This document shows positions 35,589 to 43,838 of a DNA stretch of 64,000 nt, in pieces. Each line of letters begins with the position of its first letter. The stretch's first letter is position 1. Source of the stretch: Mycobacteroides chelonae (lineage in GTDB: Bacteria; Actinomycetota; Actinomycetes; Mycobacteriales; Mycobacteriaceae); assembly GCF_016767715.1 (NCBI RefSeq), contig NZ_CP050145.1, positions 4,898,001 through 4,962,000 on the forward strand, written 5' to 3'. The notes under the pieces are model-generated. The model ran no database searches. It saw only the letters and a list, made by a program, of their open reading frames with translations, and was not told the origin of the DNA. The position numbers and the translations under genes are program-made.

Positions 35589-37528
35589 GCGAACAGGAAC
35601 TGGTCTGGCACAAGGCGGCTGATCAGGATGCGCTGGATGAGGGTGAGGTGACGGTCTGCCCGGTGGGCCTGAAGTCCGTGGCCTTGACCAAACTGCACGG
35701 CCGTTTCGGTGCCATCGACAACCGGTGCCCCCACCAGGGCGGTCCGCTGGGCCAAGGCACCTTGGAGAACGACAAGATTCGTTGTCCCTGGCATGGATTC
35801 GACTTCGACCCGTTCACCGGCGAGGCAGCCGGTGGACCCGACTTCGATGTGCAGACCTATCCCGTGGACGTGCGCGAGGACGGCGTGTACGTGGGCACTC
35901 CGCCGCCGGCCCCTCATGTCCGCACGGTCAGCGACGTGCTGATTGAGACCATGACCAACTGGGGTGTCGACACCGTCTTCGGTATGGTCGGGCACTCGAA
36001 TCTCGGTGTCGCCGAGGCGATGCACCGCGCCGAAGGCGACGGCAAATTGCGGTACTTCGGCATCAGGCACGAGGGCGCGGCGGCCTTCGCCGCCTCGGCA
36101 TACGGGAAGCTGACCGGACGCCCCGCCGCGTGTTTCGGTATCGCCGGCCCGGGTTCGACGAATCTGTTGACGGGGCTGTACGACGCGAAGGCCGATCGCG
36201 CACCGGTGCTGGCCATCTCGGGCAACGTGGATTCATCGGTGGCCGGTAAGGGCGCCTTCCAGGACATCGATTTGCTGGCGGCCTTCGCCGACGTGTCCGT
36301 GTATTCGGCGATGGTGCGGGCAGGCTCGGACCACGCCGAACTGATGACGATGGCGCTCAAGCACGCCATCCTGGAGCGCGGTGTCGGCCATCTCGTGCTC
36401 CCCGACGAGGTCCAGGTACTCCCCGCGCCCGACGAACCGGCCACCGGGCCGCGGGGCCGCATGCCGGATCTGCGGGTGGGCCCACCTGCGGCGGCGCTCG
36501 ACACGGCGCTGCGCCTCATCGAATCGGCCATGCGCCCAGTGATCGTGGTGGGCGCCGGTGCGAAATTCGACATGGCAGCCATCACCGCGCTGGCCGAGCG
36601 GCTGAACGCCCCGATCCTCACCACCTTCAAGGCCAAGGGCCAGATCTCCGACCGTCATCCGCTCGCCGGCGGGGTGCTGGGCCGCTCGGGTACACCGGTT
36701 GCGTCTTGGATGATGAACAAGACCGATCTGCTCTTGGTATTCGGCGCGTCGTTCTCGAATCACACGGGTATCTCGCCCTACAAGCCGACCATTCAGGTCG
36801 ACACCGACCCACTGGCGCTCGGCCGCTTTCGACCGGTCACGGCACCCGTGCTCGGTGACGTTGGTGTGACGGCCGCCGCCATGTCCGATGGGCTCCGGAC
36901 AAACCCGGCGCTAGTCGACCAACGTCCCGAGCTCGCGGAGCGCTGGTCGGTATGGCGCACCGAAAAGACGCGCCGGGCCGCCGCCCCCGCACATGGACGA
37001 GTGTCTGCTGCTGCCGTCTTCCATGCGCTCAACGGTTTGGTGCCCGAAAATGCAGTGCTGACAGTCGATGTGGGCAATCATGCGTACTCGTTCGGCCGCT
37101 ATTTCGAGCCCACCGCACAGGCGGTGCTCATGTCGGGATATCTCGGCTCCATCGGCTTCGGTTTTCCCGCCGCCATGGGCGCCTGGGCAGCGGCCCCGGA
37201 TCGGCCCATCGTCGCGGTGACCGGTGACGGCGGTTTCGGCCAGTACCTCGCCGACTTCACCACTGCCGTGAAGTACGACATGAATATCACCCATATCCTG
37301 CTCAACAACGGCGAGCTGGCCAAGATCAGCGAGGAACAACGCAGCTCCGAATACGCCGTGTGGCAGACGTCGCTACACAATCCGTCGTTCGCGGAGTTCG
37401 CCCGCGACTGTGGAGCGTATGGCAGGCGCGTGAGCGATGCGTCCGAGCTGAATTCGGCGATCGCCGAGGCACTCAGCCATCCTGGGCCTGCCCTGGTTGA
37501 GATCCTGACGGACCCACGGTCGCACTAG
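35585..37528 (+). CDS. Rieske domain fused to a TPP-dependent (PoxB/acetolactate-synthase-like) enzyme
   Basis: 647 aa. N-terminal Rieske [2Fe-2S] domain with Cys48/His50 (RCPHQGG) and Cys67/His70 (RCPWHGF). From about 113 a complete TPP enzyme follows: GVDTVFGMVGHSNLGVAEAM, catalytic Glu163 in IRHEGAAAF, GPGSTNLLTGLYDAKADRAP, TPP motif GDGG near 547 with NNGELAKIS after it. GTG 35585 overlaps the upstream stop (GTGA), so the two Rieske fusions are coupled. It probably decarboxylates a 2-oxoacid and hands electrons to the fused cluster instead of, or as well as, quinone. The fusion order is unusual and the substrate is unknown. Confidence 0.87.
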   Translation: MSEQELVWHKAADQDALDEGEVTVCPVGLKSVALTKLHGRFGAIDNRCPHQGGPLGQGTLENDKIRCPWHGFDFDPFTGEAAGGPDFDVQTYPVDVREDGVYVGTPPPAPHVRTVSDVLIETMTNWGVDTVFGMVGHSNLGVAEAMHRAEGDGKLRYFGIRHEGAAAFAASAYGKLTGRPAACFGIAGPGSTNLLTGLYDAKADRAPVLAISGNVDSSVAGKGAFQDIDLLAAFADVSVYSAMVRAGSDHAELMTMALKHAILERGVGHLVLPDEVQVLPAPDEPATGPRGRMPDLRVGPPAAALDTALRLIESAMRPVIVVGAGAKFDMAAITALAERLNAPILTTFKAKGQISDRHPLAGGVLGRSGTPVASWMMNKTDLLLVFGASFSNHTGISPYKPTIQVDTDPLALGRFRPVTAPVLGDVGVTAAAMSDGLRTNPALVDQRPELAERWSVWRTEKTRRAAAPAHGRVSAAAVFHALNGLVPENAVLTVDVGNHAYSFGRYFEPTAQAVLMSGYLGSIGFGFPAAMGAWAAAPDRPIVAVTGDGGFGQYLADFTTAVKYDMNITHILLNNGELAKISEEQRSSEYAVWQTSLHNPSFAEFARDCGAYGRRVSDASELNSAIAEALSHPGPALVEILTDPRSH

Positions 37529-37541
37529 AGGAGCCCCTGGG

Positions 37542-37568
37542 TTATCCACAATCCGTAGTTTGTCCACA
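37542..37568. promoter_or_regulatory. Two DnaA-box-like sequences (TTATCCACA, TTGTCCACA)
   Basis: TTATCCACA at 37542-37550 and TTGTCCACA at 37560-37568, same orientation, 18 nt apart, in the 92-nt gap before the HNH gene. Both match the DnaA-box consensus, and the second matches the mycobacterial preference. No AT-rich unwinding element or dnaA/dnaN is nearby, so an origin is unlikely. They may be regulatory or DnaA-titrating. Confidence 0.55.
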
Positions 37569-37607
37569 ACCAGGGCACAGCACGCGGTGCGGCTCAACAG
37601 ATTCCCC

Positions 37608-37613
37608 TAGAAT
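37608..37613 (+). promoter_or_regulatory. -10 TAGAAT for leaderless HNH gene
   Basis: Seven nt between the hexamer and GTG 37621 predict transcription starting at the start codon. Confidence 0.5.
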
Positions 37614-37620
37614 CGAAAGT

Positions 37621-38958
37621 GTGTTCGACTCATTGGGAGACGCCGATCTGATCGATGTGATCACCTCGGCACAGCGTGCCGAGACGCAGGCATGTGCCCG
37701 GCGGTTACATGCCATCGGCGTGCTCGTCGACCGGCACGCTGACCTCAACAAGGCTGATGTGCGTGACCATCACCCCCTGGATCGCTGGGATAGAATTGCC
37801 GCCGAAATTGCGGCGGCTCAGGGCATCACCCAGGCATTGGCCTCCAGCCAGATGCGGTACGCCCAGGTTCTGCGGCACCGCCTCACAGCAGTCGCTGAAC
37901 GCTTCGCCGCCGGTGATCTTGACTTCAGGACCGTCGCACTGATCATCAACCGGACCGAGCTCGTCGACAACGACGCCACGGTGACGCAGGTGGATACCGC
38001 GATTGTGCGCGCCCTGCCCCGCTGGGCGCGCTGGTCCCACAAACGCATCAGTGCGGCACTCGATGCGTTGGTGCTTCACTTTGATCAGGACGCCGTGCGG
38101 CGCAACAGATCTGCCAAGGAGGGACGGCATATCGAAATCCGCCCAGCCGACACCGGGGAACCCGTCGCCGAGATCTGGGGCACCCTGCAGGCCACCCACG
38201 CCGTCGCGCTGGACAAACGACTCGATCTTCTGGCCGACACCGTGTGCCCAGCAGATCCACGCACGAAAGCCCAACGCCGTGCCGATGCGGTCGGTGCGCT
38301 GACGCGGGGTCTTGATCAGATGCGTTGTACCTGTGGACGTCCGGCCTGTGCTGGACGCGATATCGCCGATGTCGCGGTCGTCGTCAACGTGGTCGTCAAC
38401 CAATCCACCCTCGACGGTCTAGACGATGTACCCGCCCATGTCCCAGGCTTCGGGATGCTTGCCGCCGAGCAGGCGCGCACCGTGGCCTCCGGCGCCCGCA
38501 CTCGGACGCTTGGCGATTCCCACAGCACCAGATACCGCCCATCCGAAGGGCTTGTGGCTTTCGTGCGATCCCGCGACCAGCTCTGCCGATTCCCCGGCTG
38601 CGAGTGCGCCGCCGACCGGACGGACACCGACCACACCGTGCCGTGGGCCACCGGTGGTCCCACCACCGGCACCAATCTGAAAGCGTTGTGCCGCAAACAC
38701 CATCTCCTCAAGACCTTCGGCGGCTGGGCCGAGATCCAGGACCCCGACGGCACTGTGCACTGGAAGGCCCCGACGGGGCACATCTATGTCACCACTCCTG
38801 CCAGCCGCTTCCTCTTCCCCGCCCTTACCCGCCTGCGCACCCGAAAACAGGAACGCGACCGTCGGCGCCAGGTGGAGCGCAACCTCAACCGCCAGGAACG
38901 ATTACAACGCGAGGCAGCACTGGCCGCGCTCACCGCTCAGGATCCGCCACCCTTCTAG
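37621..38958 (+). CDS. 13E12-repeat-type DUF222/HNH endonuclease protein
   Basis: 445 aa. The N-terminal DUF222 region (AQGITQALASSQMRYAQVLR, FRTVALIINRTELVDNDATV) is followed by a C-terminal HNH nuclease: CRFPGCECAADRTDTDHTVPWATGG... with NLKALCRKHHLLKTFGGW, where the catalytic DH and HH and the zinc cysteines are intact. The C-terminus is a basic coiled region. Such genes (REP13E12 family in M. tuberculosis) occur in many copies in mycobacteria, and one copy is a phage integration target. Leaderless GTG start. The cellular role is unknown. Confidence 0.9.
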   Translation: MFDSLGDADLIDVITSAQRAETQACARRLHAIGVLVDRHADLNKADVRDHHPLDRWDRIAAEIAAAQGITQALASSQMRYAQVLRHRLTAVAERFAAGDLDFRTVALIINRTELVDNDATVTQVDTAIVRALPRWARWSHKRISAALDALVLHFDQDAVRRNRSAKEGRHIEIRPADTGEPVAEIWGTLQATHAVALDKRLDLLADTVCPADPRTKAQRRADAVGALTRGLDQMRCTCGRPACAGRDIADVAVVVNVVVNQSTLDGLDDVPAHVPGFGMLAAEQARTVASGARTRTLGDSHSTRYRPSEGLVAFVRSRDQLCRFPGCECAADRTDTDHTVPWATGGPTTGTNLKALCRKHHLLKTFGGWAEIQDPDGTVHWKAPTGHIYVTTPASRFLFPALTRLRTRKQERDRRRQVERNLNRQERLQREAALAALTAQDPPPF

Positions 38959-38968
38959 AACGCTTTAC

Positions 38969-39604
38969 CTATTCCGGCCAGCTATTGGCCCGGATCAGCT
39001 CCACCAGATCCGCCCGCACGAAGGACGGATCGAAATACGCAAGCACATCGGCATTCATGTTGCCGAACGTACTGTCCGGCCGGTGCCGATTGCCCTCGAA
39101 GAAGGCGTTCAGAATCCTGTTCTTGAAGTCGGGCCGCGGATGCGCGGCGGTTACCGCATCTAAATCTTTGGCAGACAGCGCATCCCGCGCGATGCCGACC
39201 ACGTCGGTTTCAACCCCGGCCGTAACGAGGGCCACCTCCGGGCTCAAGAACTCGGTAATCCCGGGCGTGGTGTGCAGCGCGATCGCCAGCCACACGTTCT
39301 GTGCCTCCTGGGCACCCACCCCTCGTTCGGTCAGGAAGTCGCGGGCCGCGTTCGCGCCGTCCACCTCGAAGCGCAGCTGCGAGTCCCGGAACCTCTCGGT
39401 AAGGCCGATGTCATGGAACATCGCGCCGGCGTACAGCATCTCCGGATCAGGTTTCACACCGCGACGCTGCCCCTGCAACGCACCCAGCAGATACACCCGA
39501 CGGGAGTGGTGAAACAGCAGGTCGTCCTCCGTGTCGCGGATGTACTCGGTGATCTCGCGAACCAGCGGGGTATCCGGGATCTCGACTCCGGCAATCTCGG
39601 TCAT
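38969..39604 (-). CDS. HD-domain protein, cyanamide hydratase-like
   Basis: 211-aa metal-dependent HD-domain protein. Seen: FHHSRRVYLLGALQGQ at about 32-47 (first His), GAMFHDIGLTERF (HD) at about 60-72, a conserved ALHTTPG loop, and a C-terminal helical part with FEGNRHRPDSTFGNM. The order TP-LV-EYIRDT / FHHSRRVY / FHDIG / RFEVDGA resembles Ddi2-type cyanamide hydratases more than nucleotidases. It could hydrate a nitrile-like compound or act as a phosphohydrolase. Divergent from a GlxA-type AraC regulator, itself related to isonitrile hydratases. A tandem repeat lies just upstream. Confidence 0.8.
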   Translation of the reverse strand: MTEIAGVEIPDTPLVREITEYIRDTEDDLLFHHSRRVYLLGALQGQRRGVKPDPEMLYAGAMFHDIGLTERFRDSQLRFEVDGANAARDFLTERGVGAQEAQNVWLAIALHTTPGITEFLSPEVALVTAGVETDVVGIARDALSAKDLDAVTAAHPRPDFKNRILNAFFEGNRHRPDSTFGNMNADVLAYFDPSFVRADLVELIRANSWPE

Positions 39605-39615
39605 GGCATCTCCTC

Positions 39616-39659
39616 ATGTCTGGCGGAACTAGTCCGGATGTCTGGCGGAACTAGTCCGG
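39616..39659. repeat. Perfect 22-bp tandem duplication in divergent promoter region
   Basis: Two identical 22-nt copies (39616-39637 and 39638-39659), each starting ATGTCTGGCGG and holding the near-palindrome GGAACTAGTCC. They lie 12 nt upstream of the HD-domain gene. Likely a promoter-region duplication or paired regulator sites. Confidence 0.75.
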
Positions 39660-39777
39660 CCGAACTCGGTCACCTACGAGTTTCTGGCGCAGACACTCGA
39701 CAGTGGGAGATGCACAGCCGCCGTCGATCCCACAGATACAGACATCTGCGCAGCCGCGCATCTGCGATCCTGTGGTC

Positions 39778-40737
39778 ATGCCCGATGAGCGGCTCATCAC
39801 CATCGTCGTGTTCGACGGCATGAAGCTGCTGGACCTGGCCGGTCCCGCCGAGGTGTTCGCCGAGGCCAGCCGATTCGGCGCGAACTACCGGCTGGTGGTG
39901 GCCTCGGTCGACGGGCAGGACGTGGCGACATCCATCGGGTCACCGTTCTCGGTGACCGCGACAATCGACTCCATCGAGTCCACGGACACCGTATTGGTGG
40001 CGGGCGGGGATGTGCTGGTCGGGCGCCCAGTGGATCCCGCACTCGTGGATGCCCTGGCCCGAATATCCGCGCGGTGCCGGCGTATCGCGTCCATCTGTAC
40101 GGGCGCCTTCCTGCTCGCACCGGCCGGTGTCCTCGACCATCGTCGCGCCACCACGCATTGGCGTCATACCGGGTTGCTGCAGCGGGCGTTTCCGAACATC
40201 ACCGTCGAGCCTGACGCGATCTTCGTCAGGGATGCACACGTTTACACCTCGGCCGGGGTGTCCGCGGGTATCGACCTGGCGCTGGCGCTCGTCGAGGACG
40301 ACTACGGATCAGACATCGTGCGCGAGGTGGCGCGGTCACTGGTCGTCTATCTCAAACGCGCGGGCGGACAGTCCCAGTTCTCGGTCTTCGTGGAGTCGGC
40401 GCCGCCTGCGGGCTCGGCGCTGCGTCCGGTAACCGACGCTATCGCCGCCGACCCTGCCGACGATCACAGTGTCAACAAGTTAGCCGCGCGGGCGGCGCTG
40501 AGCACCCGCCAGCTCACCCGGCTCTTCCACACCGAATTAAGCACTACGCCAGCGCGATACGTGGAACTCGCCCGAATCGATGCGGCCCGCGGCGCCTTGG
40601 ATGCAGGCAGCACCGTCGCCGAAGCCGCACGAATCGCTGGGTTTGGCAGCCCGGAGACGCTGCGGCGGGTATTCGTCAGCGAGCTGGGAGTCTCACCGAA
40701 GGCCTACCGCGACCGGTTCCGGACCACCGCACGCTAG
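39778..40737 (+). CDS. GlxA family AraC-type regulator with DJ-1/PfpI domain
   Basis: 319-aa regulator. The N-terminal class I glutamine-amidotransferase-like (DJ-1/PfpI) domain spans about 5-185, with the nucleophile elbow ASICTGAFLLAPAGVL. The C-terminal AraC domain spans about 225-315 (LAARAALSTRQLTRLFHTEL, VAEAARIAGFGSPETLRRVF). ATG 39778 lies 7 nt after GATCCT, fitting a leaderless start; the frame extension to 39703 was rejected. Direct repeats CATCTGCG at 39743 and 39759 may be its own sites. It probably controls the divergent HD hydratase-like gene. The 3' end overlaps the MBL gene by 4 nt. Confidence 0.88.
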   Translation: MPDERLITIVVFDGMKLLDLAGPAEVFAEASRFGANYRLVVASVDGQDVATSIGSPFSVTATIDSIESTDTVLVAGGDVLVGRPVDPALVDALARISARCRRIASICTGAFLLAPAGVLDHRRATTHWRHTGLLQRAFPNITVEPDAIFVRDAHVYTSAGVSAGIDLALALVEDDYGSDIVREVARSLVVYLKRAGGQSQFSVFVESAPPAGSALRPVTDAIAADPADDHSVNKLAARAALSTRQLTRLFHTELSTTPARYVELARIDAARGALDAGSTVAEAARIAGFGSPETLRRVFVSELGVSPKAYRDRFRTTAR

Positions 40738-41357
40738 TGCCCGCGCGCCACCCAATCGTCGTAGTGCACGATCTCGTCACCGATGGTGGTCGTATCGCCA
40801 TGACCGGTGTAGACCACCGTATCGGCGGGAAGTGGACCAAGACGCCCAGAAATGGACCGCAAGATCGTCGGGAAATCGGAGAACGACCGCCCGGTGGCGC
40901 CCGGCCCGCCCTGGAACAGGGTGTCGCCCGAGAACACGGCCCGCAGCTCGGGTGCATACCAACATACCGAGCCCGGCGAATGACCCGGCGTGTGCAGGGC
41001 ATGCAGTTCCAGTCCGCCGACGGCAAGCACCATGTCGTCCTCTACCGCACGGAAATCCCTGTCCGGATGAGTCATTCGCCACAGCACGTCGTCAGCCGGA
41101 TGTAAAAGCACCGGCGCGTCCAGCGTGTGACTCAACTCAGGAGCGACGGTGATGTGGTCGTTGTGGCCATGGGTACACACCACCGCCACAACATTGCGCC
41201 CGGCGACCGCCTCGATGATCGGCTCCGCCGAATGGGCGGCGTCGAAGACCACCACATCGTCGCCCTCGCCAACGATCCAGATGTTGTTGTCGACTTCCCA
41301 ACTGCCACCATCGAGTTCGAAGGTTCCGCGGGTCACGACCCGCTCAATGCCACTCAT
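40734..41357 (-). CDS. MBL-fold metallohydrolase (glyoxalase II-like)
   Basis: 207-aa binuclear metal hydrolase. Seen: THGHNDHITVAPEL (HxHxDH) at about 62-75, TPGHSPGSVCWY (third His) near 120, FSGDTLFQGGPG (bridging Asp) near 142, and YTGHGD (last His) near 184. All ligands are intact. Glyoxalase II or a related thioester/lactone hydrolase role is likely; the substrate is not known. It is followed on the same strand by nothing before the converging regulator. Confidence 0.9.
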   Translation of the reverse strand: MSGIERVVTRGTFELDGGSWEVDNNIWIVGEGDDVVVFDAAHSAEPIIEAVAGRNVVAVVCTHGHNDHITVAPELSHTLDAPVLLHPADDVLWRMTHPDRDFRAVEDDMVLAVGGLELHALHTPGHSPGSVCWYAPELRAVFSGDTLFQGGPGATGRSFSDFPTILRSISGRLGPLPADTVVYTGHGDTTTIGDEIVHYDDWVARGH

Positions 41358-41378
41358 CCGTCGACCTTTCGCATGGTT

Positions 41379-42434
41379 TCAGTATTGCGGATCGCCCCAG
41401 CACCGATCGATCGCACGCCATGGATCGGCGAAATGCCCACCCATCCCGCGGTACGGCGACTGGGATTTCAGCGCGGCCCACACTATGGGCGCTACCAATC
41501 GCAAGGGTGCGCGCCGCCACCCCACCGCGGCACTCGTCTCAGCATGCATCACGGGTAGCGAATGTCGCTGGAAGTCAAGGACTTGTTGAGAACGTTCGGT
41601 ATCCATCCAATCGGTGACGAACCAGCTCCGATCATCGCCGGGATCGCCCGGGCGTCCCGCCGGAACGCCGCCGACAAGCCCCATCGCGGCCGCCGTTTCG
41701 GATGCAACGGCTGACTGCGTGGTGCGATGAGAGCTGTCGCCGCCGATCAGGAAGACCTCGCGTACCTGGCTCGTCGATACCGCGGCGCAAAAGGCCTGTG
41801 CAACATCGCGCACATCGACGGTCTGGATCCGGCCGTCCGACGGAAGCACCGCTTCAAACCGCAGCAAGTTGGGATCAATGCTCCACCGAGGCGCCGACGT
41901 CAAGACTCCGCCGAGCCGTAGCACAACCCATTCAAGTGCCGACGAAGTCACCAGCTTCTCGGCGGCAACCTTGTTGGCGCCGTAGAGATCACTCGGGTTG
42001 ACCGGCGTCTGAGCGGTGAGCAGCCCCCTGTCACGATGCGGGTTTCGGGTGCCGTATACCGCGACGCTGGAGGCCAGAATGAAGCGCGGTGCCGATGCGA
42101 GCCCCGCGGCGGCGGCCACCAGATGCCCCGTCGCCTCGACGTTGACTGCCTGCGCCAACGCCCGATTCGCGTAACAGAACGGCGGAATCAGAGCCGCGAG
42201 GTGAACAACCGCCGCGGGCCCTACGGATTCGATCAATGCCGTGACCTCGGCGACGGATGTCAGATCAGCCCAGTGCACCTGCACTCCGGATGGCAGACGC
42301 TCCGCGCCCCGCAGGTTCGCCGGTGTGCGCAGATCAGTGGCGGCCACGGCGTAACCCCGTGCCGCGAGGACATCCACAACAGCGGACCCCACCAGGCCGA
42401 ACGCGCCGGTCACCAGAACACGATCACCGTTCAC
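41379..42434 (-). CDS. NAD-dependent epimerase/dehydratase (extended SDR)
   Basis: 351 aa. Cofactor motif VTGAFGLVGSAV at about 7-18, VHLAAL, the catalytic Tyr/Lys in DLYGANKVAAEKLV near 147-160, then the variable sugar/substrate domain. GTG 42434 has a GGAGG ribosome site; a longer frame to 42548 lacks one. It lies 22 nt upstream of the MBL gene on the same strand, so the two are probably co-transcribed. The substrate is unknown. Confidence 0.85.
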   Translation of the reverse strand: MNGDRVLVTGAFGLVGSAVVDVLAARGYAVAATDLRTPANLRGAERLPSGVQVHWADLTSVAEVTALIESVGPAAVVHLAALIPPFCYANRALAQAVNVEATGHLVAAAAGLASAPRFILASSVAVYGTRNPHRDRGLLTAQTPVNPSDLYGANKVAAEKLVTSSALEWVVLRLGGVLTSAPRWSIDPNLLRFEAVLPSDGRIQTVDVRDVAQAFCAAVSTSQVREVFLIGGDSSHRTTQSAVASETAAAMGLVGGVPAGRPGDPGDDRSWFVTDWMDTERSQQVLDFQRHSLPVMHAETSAAVGWRRAPLRLVAPIVWAALKSQSPYRGMGGHFADPWRAIDRCWGDPQY

Positions 42435-42588
42435 GCCAACCTCCAAATAGACAAGTGTCCAGCCTCTAAATGCTTGTGGCCGAGGCCATATATGCGACCT
42501 ACCGCACCCACTATTGCCGAAAACCAGACACCTGTCCAGAATGGCCATGCGACGGCCCGGCGCTCCGGCGGATCGTTAGTGTTGGACC

Positions 42589-43434
42589 ATGACAACAGCG
42601 TTTGTGTTGTCCGGTGGCGCCAGCCTCGGGTCGATACAAGTCGGCATGCTGCAGGCGCTGACGGAGGCGGGCGTCACTCCCGACCTGATCGTCGGCACGT
42701 CCGTGGGCGCCCTGAACGGCGGCTGGCTGGCCGCTCGCTCCGAGATGGCCGGCGTGAACGCACTCGCCGATCTGTGGCGTTCACTCTCACGCGGTGACGT
42801 CTTTCCCACCAACCTGTACACGGGGTTCCTGGGGTTTGTCGGTCGCCGGCGCAGCCTGGTTTCGGATTCGGGCCTGCGCCGGTTATTGCGAGAAAACCTG
42901 GAGTTTCACCGGCTCGAGGACGCGCCCATTCCCTTGCACGTAGTCGCGACGGACGTGCTCACCGGCAAAGACATTCTGCTGTCGCGCGGAAATCCGATCG
43001 ACGCGATTGCCGCCAGTGCCGCTATCCCCGCCGTGCTGCCGCCGGTGACTATCGACGGGCGGGACTACATCGACGGCGGCGTCGTGAACAACACCCCTCT
43101 CTCCCACGCTGTTTCGCTAGGCGCCGACGAGATCTGGGTGCTGCCCACCGGATACTCATGTGCTCTTCGCGAAGCTCCGAAAGGCGCGCTGGCCATGGCA
43201 TTGCACGCCACCACGCTGGCCATCAACCAACGCCTGGCCGTGGACGTGGCCCGATTCGAGGGGACCGTCGACCTGCGGGTGGTTCCGCCGCTGTGTCCCG
43301 TCCGTATCTCACCGATCGACTTCTCGCATTCCGGTGAGCTCATCGACCGTGCACGCGCGCAGACCCTCCGATGGTTACTCATGCCGAGATTCAAGATCAA
43401 TCAGGCGGATCTGCTGGAACATCAGCACGACTGA
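42589..43434 (+). CDS. Patatin-like phospholipase
   Basis: 281-aa serine acyl hydrolase. Seen: oxyanion motif LSGGASLGSIQVGML at about 7-21, GTSVG (Ser about 39), DGGVVNNTPLSHA at about 161. A compact form with no extension and no signal peptide. It is divergent from the epimerase. A short helical protein follows 26 nt later. Confidence 0.88.
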   Translation: MTTAFVLSGGASLGSIQVGMLQALTEAGVTPDLIVGTSVGALNGGWLAARSEMAGVNALADLWRSLSRGDVFPTNLYTGFLGFVGRRRSLVSDSGLRRLLRENLEFHRLEDAPIPLHVVATDVLTGKDILLSRGNPIDAIAASAAIPAVLPPVTIDGRDYIDGGVVNNTPLSHAVSLGADEIWVLPTGYSCALREAPKGALAMALHATTLAINQRLAVDVARFEGTVDLRVVPPLCPVRISPIDFSHSGELIDRARAQTLRWLLMPRFKINQADLLEHQHD

Positions 43435-43447
43435 GCACACCGAGCTG

Positions 43448-43453
43448 TAATAC
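43448..43453 (+). promoter_or_regulatory. -10 TAATAC for leaderless gene at 43461
   Basis: Seven nt between the hexamer and GTG 43461. It lies after the patatin stop codon, so the small gene has its own promoter. Confidence 0.5.
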
Positions 43454-43460
43454 TGACCGC

Positions 43461-43829
43461 GTGGTGCTCGACGACACCCCAGAGAAGGGCTCGTCCGCTT
43501 CCCGCAGCGGGCGTGAGCGGATCCAGAAACTGGCCCGCGCGGCACTCAACGCGGACGTCACCGTCGAGCAGCTCGACACCGTGCTCACCGACATGTCAGC
43601 CGTTCTCATCGACATGAACGACACACTTGGCGTCATCGGCGAGCTCACACCGCGCATGATGCTCGTCGTCGAGCGCATGGAGAACGTCATGACGCGCATC
43701 GAGCGAATCGTCGGGCTCGCGGAATCCGTGCTCACGCCGGTTACCGTCACCGAATCCGCCGTGCGCGGCGTCCTCGCGTCGTTCCAGAACGAGATCAAGC
43801 GGCGGCTGAGTCCGCCACGCGCTGACTAG
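43461..43829 (+). CDS. Small helical/coiled-coil protein of unknown function
   Basis: 122 aa, nearly all helical. A Lys/Arg/Ser-rich start, then a heptad-like stretch (VEQLDTVLTDMSAVLIDMND, MMLVVERMENVMTRIERIVG) and a positively charged C-terminus (KRRLSPPRAD). No enzymatic motif. GTG 43461 is leaderless by the -10 spacing; GTG 43464 is also possible. I do not recognise the family. Such conserved small actinobacterial proteins may be structural or membrane associated. Confidence 0.72.
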   Translation: MVLDDTPEKGSSASRSGRERIQKLARAALNADVTVEQLDTVLTDMSAVLIDMNDTLGVIGELTPRMMLVVERMENVMTRIERIVGLAESVLTPVTVTESAVRGVLASFQNEIKRRLSPPRAD

Positions 43830-43832
43830 AGT
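43827..43832 (+). promoter_or_regulatory. -10 TAGAGT for leaderless nitroreductase gene
   Basis: It uses the stop codon TAG of the preceding gene and lies 6 nt before ATG 43839. Confidence 0.45.
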
Positions 43833-43838
43833 GACGCC

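Noticed and set aside
37542..37568. Chromosome or plasmid origin
   Set aside because: Only two DnaA-like boxes, no AT-rich element and no dnaA, dnaN or rep gene nearby.
37621..38958. 13E12-type gene as an insertion element
   Set aside because: No terminal repeats, transposase or target duplication seen; it is a chromosomal multicopy family.
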